Shown: positions 6,093 to 14,366, numbered from the stretch's first letter. The stretch: 39,231 bases of DNA from Lachnospiraceae bacterium (GCA_017624835.1 JAGAMG010000016.1:1-39231), one strand, 5' to 3'. Numbers and translations are program-made. Notes: generated by a model from the letters alone, not told the origin.

Positions 6093-7715
6093 TTGAATAC
6101 AAAAAGTAAACTTAGAGTTGCCGCATATTGCAGAGTTTCTACCGACAAGGATGACCAGACCAATTCCTTAATCAGCCAGCGCAAATACTTTGCAGATTAT
6201 ATTACACACCATGTGGATTGGTCTTTGATGGATGTGTATTATGATGAGGGTATCAGCGGTACGCAGACCAAGAATCGTGCCGGATTTAATGCCATGATTG
6301 AAGATGCTATGCGAGGTGAAATTGACCTTATTCTAACCAAGGAAGTATGTCGATTTGCAAGAAACACGGTGGATACCCTGTCCTACACCCGAAAGCTAAA
6401 GGATAACGGTGTTGGTGTGATTTTTACTATTGATAACATTGACACCAGGGATTCGGATGGCGAGCTTCGTCTGACCATTATGGCGAGTATCGCACAGGAA
6501 GAAAGTCGTAAGACATCGGAGCGTGTGAAGTGGGGACAGAAACGCCGGATGGAGCAAGGTATTGTCTTTGGTAGGGATTTGATTGGTTATACTGTCCGTG
6601 ATGGTGAGCTTGCAATCAACGAGGAAGAAGTACCTATCGTCCGTGCAATTTTTCACAAATATACCAACGAGGGAAAAGGTACTCATGTGATTGCAAGGGA
6701 ATTGTCAGAGGAAGGCTTACGTCCTAAGAGAGTTAAGCTATGGTCTGCTACCGTTATTCTCAGGGCATTACGAAACGAGAAATATGTGGGTGACTTGTGT
6801 CAGAAGAAAACCTTTACACCCAACTATCTGACACATGCAAAGAAGTACAATCGAGGGAATGAAGAAATGGTTTATTTGAAAGACCACCACGAGCCTATCA
6901 TTGATAGGGATTTGTGGAACCGGACACAGGAGGAATTACTCCGACGTGCTCCTACGGAAGAAATGAAATCCAAGCACAGCAACCGCTATTGGTGCAGTGG
7001 CAAACTCTACTGTGGTATGTGCGGTCAGCGGTATGTCAGCCGTACCAAGAAGCTGAAAAATGGCACTACCTACAAGGCATGGCGTTGCTATGAGGCGGCA
7101 AACCACGGAGCCCGTAAGGTATCTGAGGATGGTGAAGTGATTGGCTGTGACAACGGTTCAATCAATGAGCGAGCATTGCTTACCTGTGTACATTATTGTA
7201 TCTGCCAGTTACAGACCAATCAGAAGGAACTAAAGAAGGAAATCCTGCAGGAAATCAAGGCGCTTAAAGGTATCACAGAGAAAAAACTTGATACAAAGCG
7301 TATTACAGAGAAAATGGAAAATCTGAATGCTAAGAAGCGTAAAGCCATTGATTTGATGCTGGATGGATTGATTTCTAAGGCTGATTTACAGGAGCAGACA
7401 AAATGGTACGATGAACAGCTTGTAGAGCTTTCAGAACTGCTTGCCAGTGCACAGAGCAATGATAAAGCACAATCAAAGCAGATTGATGTATTTGAGCAGT
7501 ATATCACTGCTTTGGACGAGATTATGACCTTTGATGAGAACAACGAAAGTCTGTATCGTGAGATACTGGATAAAATGGTTATTTACCACGACAACACTGT
7601 AGAAGTCTGGCTGAAATGCGTTCCCTTCGGCATGAAGTTGACTATTCATTCCTATGGTAAGAATGAGGACTATACAACGGACATTCTTAGCATGGAGGTT
7701 ATTGAAAAATCTTAA
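6093..7715 (+). CDS. Large serine recombinase (TnpX-like)
   Basis: A 540-aa serine recombinase that would integrate and excise the element by site-specific recombination. The N-terminal resolvase domain (residues about 8-150) has the catalytic Ser in AAYCRVSTDKDDQ (Ser16) and the conserved Arg-rich VCRFARNTVD and ASIAQEESRKTSERVKWG strings. A Recombinase (PF07508-type) domain follows. Next is a zinc ribbon (CSGKLYCGMCGQRY ... RCYEAANHG), then a long coiled coil (residues about 390-470) typical of large serine integrases. I chose the TTG at 6093, 9 bases after AAAAGGAGG, over the GTG/ATG codons at 6054-6062, which lack a site. No frameshift or stop is visible, so the enzyme is probably active. 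It ends about 70 bases from the cotJC junction, the usual place for such a gene. Confidence 0.9.
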   Translation: MNTKSKLRVAAYCRVSTDKDDQTNSLISQRKYFADYITHHVDWSLMDVYYDEGISGTQTKNRAGFNAMIEDAMRGEIDLILTKEVCRFARNTVDTLSYTRKLKDNGVGVIFTIDNIDTRDSDGELRLTIMASIAQEESRKTSERVKWGQKRRMEQGIVFGRDLIGYTVRDGELAINEEEVPIVRAIFHKYTNEGKGTHVIARELSEEGLRPKRVKLWSATVILRALRNEKYVGDLCQKKTFTPNYLTHAKKYNRGNEEMVYLKDHHEPIIDRDLWNRTQEELLRRAPTEEMKSKHSNRYWCSGKLYCGMCGQRYVSRTKKLKNGTTYKAWRCYEAANHGARKVSEDGEVIGCDNGSINERALLTCVHYCICQLQTNQKELKKEILQEIKALKGITEKKLDTKRITEKMENLNAKKRKAIDLMLDGLISKADLQEQTKWYDEQLVELSELLASAQSNDKAQSKQIDVFEQYITALDEIMTFDENNESLYREILDKMVIYHDNTVEVWLKCVPFGMKLTIHSYGKNEDYTTDILSMEVIEKS

Positions 7716-7716
7716 A

Positions 7717-7742
7717 GCTCCGGAAACCGAAACTTCCGGAGC
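7717..7742 (+). terminator. Hairpin after the recombinase gene
   Basis: GCTCCGGAA (7717-7725) and TTCCGGAGC (7734-7742) form a perfect 9-bp stem with an 8-base loop, starting 2 bases after the recombinase stop. The following bases are only moderately T-rich, so termination may be partial. It would also act on transcripts of the truncated cotJC coming from the other strand. Confidence 0.6.
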
Positions 7743-7779
7743 ATCTACTTAAATCTAAGATGTGCAATTTTAGTACCGA

Positions 7780-7792
7780 TACACCGATATCT
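7780..7792. other. Element-chromosome junction inside cotJC (attachment site half)
   Basis: On the minus strand cotJC homology runs through LLTDIG and stops at about 7783. Intact CotJC proteins continue TEE(L/F)AHLEM, whereas here the frame reads VSVLKLHIL and then enters the recombinase end. The exact crossover cannot be fixed without the other half. A GA dinucleotide at 7786-7787 would suit a TnpX-type enzyme, whose targets share GA at the crossover (family knowledge). Confidence 0.65.
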
Positions 7793-7968
7793 GTCAAAAG
7801 TCCTGCAACCTCTCGATAAGGCATGGAATATCTCTGGGATAGATAACGCATACTTGCTGCCAATTCACCATCAGGTCCACCAAACTGGGAAATAATAACC
7901 TGTGCCAGCTTTGCATTGGGCTCTTTGATTTTTACAGGAAACTGTAATCTTTTTTCATAACTCCACAT

Positions 7969-8229
7969 TTAGCTACACACTCCTTCCATCTCCCATGGCA
8001 ATGGTGCTGTGCCCCATTTCCACTCCTTGTTACTTTCAGCCAAATTCTTTGTCAAAGGAAAATATTTCTGTGAAAACTCTTTTTCCATCTGATTTTTAAT
8101 ACGGGCATAATGGTTATAATATTCCATTGCGGTTTTATCAAAGGGATGGGTATCCAGATAAAGCATAAGCTCAATCATTGTAAAATCCACCATGCCAATA
8201 TCCATCAGCAAACGCTCCTGTTGATTCAT
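7969..8229 (-). CDS. cotJB: CotJB spore coat-associated protein
   Basis: An 86-aa CotJB. The family strings LMDIGMVDFTMIELMLYLDT and the C-terminal WKWGTAPLPWEMEGVC are clear. In Bacillus subtilis the cotJABC products enter the inner spore coat and are made in the mother cell. The ATG at 8229 overlaps the cotJA stop by one base (TAATG) and has AAGGAG 9-10 bases upstream; the ATG at 8238 sits too close to that site. The length is normal for the family. It is followed without gap by the interrupted cotJC. Confidence 0.9.
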   Translation of the reverse strand: MNQQERLLMDIGMVDFTMIELMLYLDTHPFDKTAMEYYNHYARIKNQMEKEFSQKYFPLTKNLAESNKEWKWGTAPLPWEMEGVCS

Positions 8230-8396
8230 TATACGCATCTCCTTCCTGTGAAAGGTTTATTCAATTCGGGAAAAACAGTGCCGCATTTGTATGCTTTTTC
8301 CAAATCATCGTACATTCTGTCAAAGTGCTGCCATGGTACATATGCCATAGCAATAGGATATTTATCAAAATGCTCATCAAATGAATAATTCTGCAT
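8229..8396 (-). CDS. cotJA: CotJA spore coat-associated protein
   Basis: A 55-aa protein beginning MQNYSFDEHFDKYPIAMAYV and containing PWQHFDRMYDDLEKAY, the CotJA signature (small, with AMAYVPWQ and a C-terminal PELNKPF). It is the first gene of the cotJABC operon. AAAGGA precedes the ATG at 8396. It overlaps cotJB by one base. CotJA is needed for CotJC assembly into the coat in Bacillus subtilis (family knowledge). Confidence 0.85.
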   Translation of the reverse strand: MQNYSFDEHFDKYPIAMAYVPWQHFDRMYDDLEKAYKCGTVFPELNKPFTGRRCV

Positions 8397-8433
8397 ATGA
8401 TTCCTTTCATATTTCTTTATTCTCTTTAATAAT

Positions 8434-8441
8434 ATAGTATG
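8434..8441 (-). promoter_or_regulatory. Possible SigE -10 element of the cotJ operon
   Basis: CATACTAT on the minus strand, 38 bases before the cotJA start, resembles the SigE -10 consensus CATACAnT. No good SigE -35 is seen 13-15 bases upstream. cotJ is SigE-dependent in Bacillus subtilis, which is the main support. Confidence 0.35.
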
Positions 8442-8466
8442 AAAATTATTGCTTTGTGTGAAAACA

Positions 8467-8512
8467 AAAAGACTTATGATGATTATTTCTCATAATACGT
8501 CACAAGTCTTTT
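8467..8512 (-). terminator. Terminator of degV
   Basis: Arms 8467-8479 and 8500-8512 pair over 13 bases (one G-U pair on the minus strand RNA), followed on the minus strand by TTGTTTTC. It lies 8 bases after the degV stop. Confidence 0.7.
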
Positions 8513-8519
8513 ATTACTT

Positions 8520-9383
8520 CTATCTGGTTTCACCCATAAAGAATAATGCAATGGTTCCCGGACCGGAATGAGCACCAATGGTAGGACCCACGTTATTTAT
8601 TAAGATATTTTCAATCCAAAATCTTTGTTTCACCATGCCCGCCACATATTCAGCACATTCTAAATCATCACCATGACTAATCATAATGATGTCATTTTCA
8701 GAAGCAAAGCTTCCCATCTTTTCTGCCATATAATCTACCAAAGCATGCAGGGACTTTTTACGGCCTCTCACCTTACTTACAGCCACCAAATGCCCTTCAT
8801 CATCCACATGCAAAACAGGCTTAATACCTGCTAATGTTCCAACAATTGCTGTTGTCTTGCTGACACGTCCGCCACGATGAAGATGGAACAGATCATCCAC
8901 GGTAAACATATGCACAAAATTTAAAACATGCTTATTTATCCATTCTGCCACTTCATCCAATGTCTTTCCTGCATCCCGAAGCCCTACAGCCTTATGAACC
9001 AACAAGCCTTCTCCCAAGGAAGCTGACAAGGTATCAATTACAATAATTCTACAATCGGAATGCTCCTCCATTACCTCTTCCGCTGCAATACGCATACTGT
9101 TATAGGTTCCGCTTAACCCGGAAGAAAAGGCAAGGCATAAAATTTCTTTATTTTCCTGTATTGCCTTTTCAAAACATACTTTAGCCTCCTCAGGATTTAC
9201 CTGGGAAGTAGTGGGCATCTTTCCCTGACGCATCAAGGCATAAAATTCATCACAAGGCAACTCTTTGCCATGTCCATAGGTTTCTCCATCCACAATATAA
9301 GATAAATTGATACATTCCACATTATGCTCACGAAAATATTCAAGTGGTAAATCCGTTGTACTGTCAGTAATAATTTTAAACAT
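8520..9383 (-). CDS. DegV family protein (fatty acid-binding, EDD fold)
   Basis: A 287-aa DegV protein. Members bind fatty acids and the FakB members present them to the FakA kinase. Visible signatures are the N-terminal FKIITDSTTDLP, the fatty-acid pocket strings PTTSQVNPEE and FSSGLSGTYNSM, and HRGGRVSKTTAIVG and HSGPGTIALFF in the C-terminal lobe. The ATG at 9383 has AGGAGG with 7 bases spacing; longer in-frame starts lack a site and would add a non-homologous leader. It is transcribed alone, with its own promoter (9464-9492) and terminator. No FakA gene is nearby, so whether it is a FakB is undecided. Confidence 0.9.
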   Translation of the reverse strand: MFKIITDSTTDLPLEYFREHNVECINLSYIVDGETYGHGKELPCDEFYALMRQGKMPTTSQVNPEEAKVCFEKAIQENKEILCLAFSSGLSGTYNSMRIAAEEVMEEHSDCRIIVIDTLSASLGEGLLVHKAVGLRDAGKTLDEVAEWINKHVLNFVHMFTVDDLFHLHRGGRVSKTTAIVGTLAGIKPVLHVDDEGHLVAVSKVRGRKKSLHALVDYMAEKMGSFASENDIIMISHGDDLECAEYVAGMVKQRFWIENILINNVGPTIGAHSGPGTIALFFMGETR

Positions 9384-9463
9384 GGGAATCCTCCTGTGTT
9401 CTTTTAGCATCTTTTTCATAATAGCTAGAATCATTTGTTTTATTATATAGTTTTCCAAACCAC

Positions 9464-9492
9464 ATTATAACACTGTGGCTTATACATTGCAA
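9464..9492 (-). promoter_or_regulatory. SigA promoter of degV
   Basis: TTGCAA (9487-9492), 17 bases, TATAAT (9464-9469) on the minus strand. The -35 is the centre of a perfect 16-base palindrome (9482-9497, ATACATTGCAATGTAT), a possible operator. Confidence 0.8.
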
Positions 9493-9500
9493 TGTATTTC

Positions 9501-10967
9501 TCACTTCTCCCCGGAAACAGTTCCTGCTGAATTCGCTTTTTGCAAAGCACCCGGAAGGCGTCTCCGAAACAAGCGACTTTTTAGCTTTTTCCAATCAAAG
9601 GGAATCAGCGGATACAGATAGCTGGTATGGAAAATCGTCCGATTCATTGAAATTGATAATATCGTTAACACAATTCCACCAAGATATCCGACTATACCAA
9701 ACCACTGCGTTAAAATCAGATTTACAATACGCATAAATTTCAAGGCATACCCCAATTCATAATTCGCCTGAGTATAATTGGCAATTGCCACAAATGCCAT
9801 ATACAGCATAACCTCAGCAGAAAACCAGCCACTGTTTACCGAAAACTCTCCCAAAACAAGAGCTGCCATAACACTTAACGGAGTACTTAGCATACTAGGG
9901 GTATTCACCGCAGCCAAACGCAATCCGTCTATCGCCAGCTCCAATAACAAAAACTGCCACAAAATAGGCACATTGGGTGGCTCCTTTAGCAATATGAACT
10001 CAAATCCCTTTGGAACCAGTTCCGGCTGATTTACTAACAAAAGAAATGTGGGAGTAATAATATAAGTCATTACCGCAATCAAAAATCTGGTAACTCGCAA
10101 ATACGTTCCGGTAATAGGAGGAAAATAATAATCATCCGCTTCCTCCAAAATATCAAAAATGGTGGTTGGCACCACCATTGCCGCTGTTGAATTATCTACC
10201 AATATAATAATATTGCCCTCCAACACCTGTGCCGCTGCCGCATCGGGTCTCTCCGTATATTTAAATTTTGGAAAAGGATTATACCATTTTCTTTGATAAA
10301 GACATTCCGCCAGACTCTCCTGATTCATGGTCAGAGCATCCACATTGATATTTTGTATCTTTCGCTTTATCTGCTCCAAATATTTTGTATTCACTCTGTC
10401 CTGCATATAGCAAACCACAATATCCGTCTTAGAAGAATCCCCTGCACTCATCATTTCCATGCGAAGCTGGGTGCTTCGAATTCGTCTGCGTATCAGCGCG
10501 GTATTAAATACAATGGTTTCCACAAATCCATCCCGGGAGCCTCTCAGCACCTTATCCTTTTCCGGCTCTGCCACGCTTCTTGCCGGATAAGTGCGGGAAT
10601 CAATGAGAATAGCCTGAGTATATCCATCCACAAGCAGGATAAATACTCCCGAGAGCAGAAAATCCACTGTTTTTTGCCATTCTGCTGTCAGGTCCACCTC
10701 CACATAGGGAATTTTTTGTTTGAATAATTCATGGGCATCCCTAGGCGTTTCTTCCGACTTGATATCCATGAAATATTGCAATATTTTTTGAATGATATCG
10801 TCCTTACAAAAGCCATCAATAAAATACATACATGCCTGTCTGTTACCGATATAAAAAGTACGATAAACAATATCAAAGCTTACATCCGCTTCCAGCAAAC
10901 GATTAAAGTACTGCATATCCCCATTTAAATTTCCCGATAGAATATCTTGCTTTTTCAGATTTTCCAA
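9501..10967 (-). CDS. spoVAF: GerA-family spore germination protein, SpoVAF-like
   Basis: A 488-aa member of the GerA A-subunit family, closest in pattern to SpoVAF, an inner spore membrane protein linked to germination. The soluble N-terminal domain ends with the family string PDAAAAQVLEGNIIILVDNS followed by PTTIFDILEEADDYY. Four to six membrane segments then occupy residues about 285-450, and there is a basic C-terminus. The start is a TTG at 10967, 9 bases after GGGAG. That Shine-Dalgarno lies in the 3' arm of a hairpin (10975-11024), see there. No gerB/gerC or spoVA genes are adjacent, and the gene seems to be transcribed alone. SpoVAF versus another GerAA paralogue cannot be settled here. 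Confidence 0.8.
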   Translation of the reverse strand: MENLKKQDILSGNLNGDMQYFNRLLEADVSFDIVYRTFYIGNRQACMYFIDGFCKDDIIQKILQYFMDIKSEETPRDAHELFKQKIPYVEVDLTAEWQKTVDFLLSGVFILLVDGYTQAILIDSRTYPARSVAEPEKDKVLRGSRDGFVETIVFNTALIRRRIRSTQLRMEMMSAGDSSKTDIVVCYMQDRVNTKYLEQIKRKIQNINVDALTMNQESLAECLYQRKWYNPFPKFKYTERPDAAAAQVLEGNIIILVDNSTAAMVVPTTIFDILEEADDYYFPPITGTYLRVTRFLIAVMTYIITPTFLLLVNQPELVPKGFEFILLKEPPNVPILWQFLLLELAIDGLRLAAVNTPSMLSTPLSVMAALVLGEFSVNSGWFSAEVMLYMAFVAIANYTQANYELGYALKFMRIVNLILTQWFGIVGYLGGIVLTILSISMNRTIFHTSYLYPLIPFDWKKLKSRLFRRRLPGALQKANSAGTVSGEK

Positions 10968-10974
10968 AATAAAT

Positions 10975-11024
10975 ACTCCCTTTCCGTAAGAACACTTTGT
11001 CTATATTCTTTCCGAAAAGGGAGT
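10975..11024 (-). terminator. Terminator of nrdD-nrdG-dut that also covers the spoVAF ribosome binding site
   Basis: ACTCCCTTTCCG (10975-10986) and CGAAAAGGGAGT (11013-11024) pair over 12 bases with one G-U pair and a 26-base loop. On the minus strand the hairpin begins about 10 bases after the dut stop and is followed by ATTTATTTT. The GGGAG used by spoVAF is in its 3' arm, so readthrough RNA would have this site paired. Confidence 0.65.
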
Positions 11025-11033
11025 CATTATTCA

Positions 11034-11546
11034 TTATTTAGTAGTACTGCCAAAGCCACCGTTACGGATACCTTCCGCATCATCATCCACTGTAATGCCA
11101 TATTCCAAGAAGATTCCCTGAACAATACCTGTTCCCTCAGTTACATCCACTGTTTTTCCTTCATTGGAATCATTGGTCAGCTTTACAAAAATATGACCTT
11201 CATTATCTGAATAAAAATAATCACTGTCTATGACACCAACCGTATTATTCAATTGCAGACGGAATTTAAATCCAAGTCCGCTTCTGGGATAGAGCTTTAA
11301 CACCCAATCCTCTTCCATCTCTGCACGAATCCCGGTAGGAATCTTAATGGTAGTTCCGGGGGGCAGTGAAAAGGAAAAGGGAGCAAAAAAGTCATAACCT
11401 GCGCTTCCCTTAGTAGCACGCTTAGGAAGCATCAAAGACTCATACATATCCTGAATATCTCTTTCTGTATACTGAGGAAAATCCTCTCTCATGGCGCCCA
11501 TAAACTGCTCGGGACTTACCTTGTGAAACTTTGCTATTCTACGCAT
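11034..11546 (-). CDS. dut: dUTP diphosphatase (dUTPase)
   Basis: A 170-aa trimeric-type dUTPase that hydrolyses dUTP to dUMP. All five motifs are visible: GSAGYDFFAP (1), PRSGLGFKF (2), NTVGVIDSDYF (3), EGTGIVQGIF (4) and RNGGFGSTTK (5). There is an extra N-terminal region of about 45 residues (FHKVSPEQFMGAMREDFPQY) before motif 1. The ATG at 11546 follows AAGGAG with 6 bases spacing and lies 10 bases after nrdG, so the gene belongs to the nrdD-nrdG operon. Co-expression with ribonucleotide reductase makes sense for dNTP supply and uracil exclusion. Confidence 0.9.
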   Translation of the reverse strand: MRRIAKFHKVSPEQFMGAMREDFPQYTERDIQDMYESLMLPKRATKGSAGYDFFAPFSFSLPPGTTIKIPTGIRAEMEEDWVLKLYPRSGLGFKFRLQLNNTVGVIDSDYFYSDNEGHIFVKLTNDSNEGKTVDVTEGTGIVQGIFLEYGITVDDDAEGIRNGGFGSTTK

Positions 11547-11556
11547 CTTTTTCTCC

Positions 11557-12066
11557 TTACATATAATCGGGACAATGTAATACAGGTACGGACGGGTCTG
11601 TCTGTGCAAGAGTCTTCTTCACATCGATTACTCTTTGATTCTTGCTACCCTTCCAAAGAAGCTTTACATCTTTTTCCTCCAGCTTAAATTCTCCGTCAAC
11701 CACCACATCCACATATTGCATGGTAGCATAATGTAAAATATTTTCCCAGCTGTCACCGGTATAAAGCCAGATTGTCTTATTGGGATATTTCTCTTTTATT
11801 TCCGCCATAAAATTTCGTACATCCAAACGATTGGCGGGATGCAGGGGGTCCCCGCCCGAAAAGGTAATCCCGGATATGTAATTTTTATCTAATTGTTCAA
11901 ATATTTCCTGCTTTGCAGCATCATCAAAAAGAAGACCGCCGTCCGGATCCCAGGTAATGGGATTCTGGCAGCCCTTGCAGCAATGATTGCAGCCGGCTAC
12001 CCAGAGAACGACCCTAAGGCCGTCTCCGTTCAGCATATCATCCTTTGTTATATTGTGATATCTCAT
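11557..12066 (-). CDS. nrdG: Anaerobic ribonucleotide reductase activating protein
   Basis: A 169-aa radical SAM enzyme that installs the glycyl radical on NrdD. The CxxxCxxC cluster is in GCNHCCKGCQNP (Cys26, Cys30, Cys33). The SAM-binding GG motif is in ITFSGGDPLHP. The length and the ending are typical. It starts 2 bases after the nrdD stop and is followed by dut, so all three are cotranscribed. Confidence 0.95.
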   Translation of the reverse strand: MRYHNITKDDMLNGDGLRVVLWVAGCNHCCKGCQNPITWDPDGGLLFDDAAKQEIFEQLDKNYISGITFSGGDPLHPANRLDVRNFMAEIKEKYPNKTIWLYTGDSWENILHYATMQYVDVVVDGEFKLEEKDVKLLWKGSKNQRVIDVKKTLAQTDPSVPVLHCPDYM

Positions 12067-12068
12067 TA

Positions 12069-14258
12069 CTACATACTTTTCCTTTCCGCAATTTCCGCCA
12101 TTTTCGCGTCATTCAATCTGGTATCCCCATGTACTCGGGAATAGGACAGATATCCATTCATTCTGTCAATCTTGGTCAGATTGCGGCTTCCGCACTTAGG
12201 ACATACATCCATCTCCAATTCCTGATGTCCGCAGTCATCACAATAAGCCAATGACAAATTGACACCCTCATAGAATCCCATATCCATGGCACGGTGAATT
12301 AATGTCTTTACAGCTTCAATATTATAATCAATGGGGTATTTTACATATTGAAACTTACCGCCATTACTCAAATCCCAGAATCGATTCTCCAAATCCTGCT
12401 TCTCAATGGGTGTAATATCCTCTGATACATGACAGTGGAAGCTGTTACTTACATATTCTCTGTCAGAAACACCCTCAATAATGCCAAATTTCTCACGGAA
12501 CTGCTTTACCTGTAAGCCACAGAGGTTTTCTGCAGGAGTTCCATAAATAGCATAAAGATTGCCATCCTCTTCCTTAAATTCATTTACCTTCTTATTAATG
12601 TGCTCCAAAACCTCCACTGCAAAGGCACCATCCTCTACCAGAGATTTACCGTTATACAGCTCCTGAAGCTCATTTAATGCAGTAATACCAAAGCTTGCGG
12701 TTGCAGACCTAAGCAGGGGCTTAATCTTGTCAGTCAGCTTCAGATTTCCTCCAAGGAAGCCTCCCTCACAATAGGCAAGAGGGTTAGTGGATGCACGCAT
12801 TTCACCCAAATATGCATAAGTACGGATATGAAGCTGACGAATCAGATTCAGATAATAATCCAATACCTCATAGAAATCACGGCTTTCCTTTCTTGCCTTT
12901 GCTAAAATCATAGGCAAATGCAGGGACACTGCACCAATATTAAAACGACCTACAAAGATTGGCTTATCCTCATCATTTGCAGGATGCATTCCACCCTTCT
13001 CATACCAGGGAGACAAAAATGCACGACAACCCATGGGGGAAATAATTCTGCCATACTGCTTGTACATGCTGGCTACATAGCCCTTTCCGGTAAGGCTCAG
13101 CCAATCGGGATACATGGTCTTTGCAGAGCATTTTACACCTGCCTCAAACACATCCTCCAGAGGCTTTCCGGGTCCATGGAGATTTTCATCATACAAAAAT
13201 ACAATCTTAGGGAACAATACAGGCTTCTTGCATTCCTTCTTACCCTGTCCTCTTCTTCTTACATTCAACATACAAATGGTTCCCAGCTTTGCAAATCTGC
13301 CGGTACCGGTGCCTGCGGTAACGGTAATAAAAGGATAATCACCACGGCTGCTGGCAACCGTATTAAACTTATACTCCCAGCCCTGGAATCCCTGCTCAAA
13401 TTCACGAACTACATCTGCGTAAGCTTCAGCCTCTGCAGTTTCCTTATCAATACCCATTCTGGTATATTTCTCAATATTACGTTTGTAGGATTTTTCGGCA
13501 TAGGGTTCCAAAATCAAATCCACACTGGGCACCGTGAAACCGCCATACTGCTGACTGGCTGCACTGAGTACAATATCTCCGATAACATCAAAGGCTACAT
13601 CCAGGGACTTGGGCTCATTGTACCAAATATTTCCCATCTCAAATCCACCGGTAAGGACATTCTGCACGTCAAAGAGACAGCAGTTCATGGTATCCCTTCT
13701 GGCAGACATATCATGGACATAAATATAGCCATCACGACATGCCTGAATCTCCTCTGTGGTCATGAAAAACTTCTGATAAAGCTCCTTATTTAACTGATTA
13801 AAAATCAAACTTCTCTTGGTAGATACCAAAGCAGAATCCGTATTGGCATTTTCCTTATCGCCAATATACATGATGGACTGACTCTTTTTGTAAACATCAT
13901 CCAGCATGCGCACAAAATCCTGCTTATAATTACGATAATCCCGATAGCTCTTTGCAACAATGGGCTTTACCTGCTCCAAAGCACTTTCCACAATATTGTG
14001 CATAATGGGAATGGGCACCTCATCGGTATCCAATTCATTTACCTTATCTACAACATATTGGCAAATATGACGCTTTTCCTCATCCGTAAACTTTGTCAAA
14101 GCTCTGTATGCGCTCTTTCCAACTGCACTGATAACCTTCTGCACATCAAAAGCCTCTTTACTGCCATCCTTTTTTATGACATAAACAATCTTTTCCGGCT
14201 TATATTCAATCCCGTAATTCTCAGCCTCAGTATTGGTCTTGTTCTCATTATTACCCAT
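12069..14258 (-). CDS. nrdD: Anaerobic (class III) ribonucleoside-triphosphate reductase
   Basis: About 729 aa. It reduces ribonucleotides to deoxyribonucleotides with a glycyl radical and is oxygen sensitive. An N-terminal ATP-cone (residues about 22-112, KKDGSKEAFDVQKV onwards) gives allosteric control. The catalytic barrel follows. Near the C-terminus there is a zinc finger (CDDCGHQELEMDVCPKCGS) and the glycyl radical loop RMNGYLSYSR, with Gly about residue 702. The residue before this Gly is Asn, where the Escherichia coli-type enzyme has Cys (RVCGYLG). I chose the ATG at 14258 (AAGGGATGG upstream); the ATG at 14276 is also possible. It is the first gene of the operon, behind NrdR-like boxes. 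Confidence 0.95.
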   Translation of the reverse strand: MGNNENKTNTEAENYGIEYKPEKIVYVIKKDGSKEAFDVQKVISAVGKSAYRALTKFTDEEKRHICQYVVDKVNELDTDEVPIPIMHNIVESALEQVKPIVAKSYRDYRNYKQDFVRMLDDVYKKSQSIMYIGDKENANTDSALVSTKRSLIFNQLNKELYQKFFMTTEEIQACRDGYIYVHDMSARRDTMNCCLFDVQNVLTGGFEMGNIWYNEPKSLDVAFDVIGDIVLSAASQQYGGFTVPSVDLILEPYAEKSYKRNIEKYTRMGIDKETAEAEAYADVVREFEQGFQGWEYKFNTVASSRGDYPFITVTAGTGTGRFAKLGTICMLNVRRRGQGKKECKKPVLFPKIVFLYDENLHGPGKPLEDVFEAGVKCSAKTMYPDWLSLTGKGYVASMYKQYGRIISPMGCRAFLSPWYEKGGMHPANDEDKPIFVGRFNIGAVSLHLPMILAKARKESRDFYEVLDYYLNLIRQLHIRTYAYLGEMRASTNPLAYCEGGFLGGNLKLTDKIKPLLRSATASFGITALNELQELYNGKSLVEDGAFAVEVLEHINKKVNEFKEEDGNLYAIYGTPAENLCGLQVKQFREKFGIIEGVSDREYVSNSFHCHVSEDITPIEKQDLENRFWDLSNGGKFQYVKYPIDYNIEAVKTLIHRAMDMGFYEGVNLSLAYCDDCGHQELEMDVCPKCGSRNLTKIDRMNGYLSYSRVHGDTRLNDAKMAEIAERKSM

Positions 14259-14320
14259 CTGGTTCCATCCCTTCATCCGATTATTACTATTATTTATATC
14301 CCTTTTTTGCTATTTAAAAC

Positions 14321-14366
14321 CCACCATATATAGGGGGCTTTTTCAAAAAAGTGCAATATCTTGTAT
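14321..14366 (-). promoter_or_regulatory. Pair of NrdR boxes in the nrdD leader
   Basis: Two AT-rich boxes resemble the NrdR consensus ACAC-ATATAT-GTGT: CCACCATATATAGGGG (14321-14336) and GTGCAATATCTTGTAT (14351-14366). Centres are 30 bases apart, about three helical turns, which is the usual NrdR arrangement. Both lie just downstream of the nrdD -10, where a repressor would block transcription. Confidence 0.7.

Larger units (their letters stand above)
7699..7968 (-). pseudogene. cotJC: cotJC, 5' part only (Mn-catalase-like spore coat protein), interrupted by the element
   Basis: The first 62 residues, MWSYEKRLQFPVKIKEPN ... LLTDIG, are clearly CotJC, a manganese-catalase-like spore coat protein of about 190 residues in Bacillus and Clostridia. 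Homology ends abruptly, and 27 unrelated residues follow to a stop inside the recombinase 3' end. The metal-ligand region that begins with TEE-AHLEM is missing from the window. The ATG immediately follows the cotJB stop. The gene is either inactivated or restored by excision of the element during sporulation. The missing two thirds are predicted on the minus strand left of position 1. Confidence 0.85.

Noticed and set aside
7699-7782. Truncated CotJC with a 27-residue tail as a functional shorter protein
   Set aside because: It lacks the metal-ligand core of the family, and the tail is the reverse strand of the element end and recombinase gene.
12918-13793. A 291-codon plus-strand open frame antisense to nrdD
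   Set aside because: It has no ribosome binding site or family resemblance and lies wholly opposite a clear nrdD. It is a shadow of low-complexity codon use.
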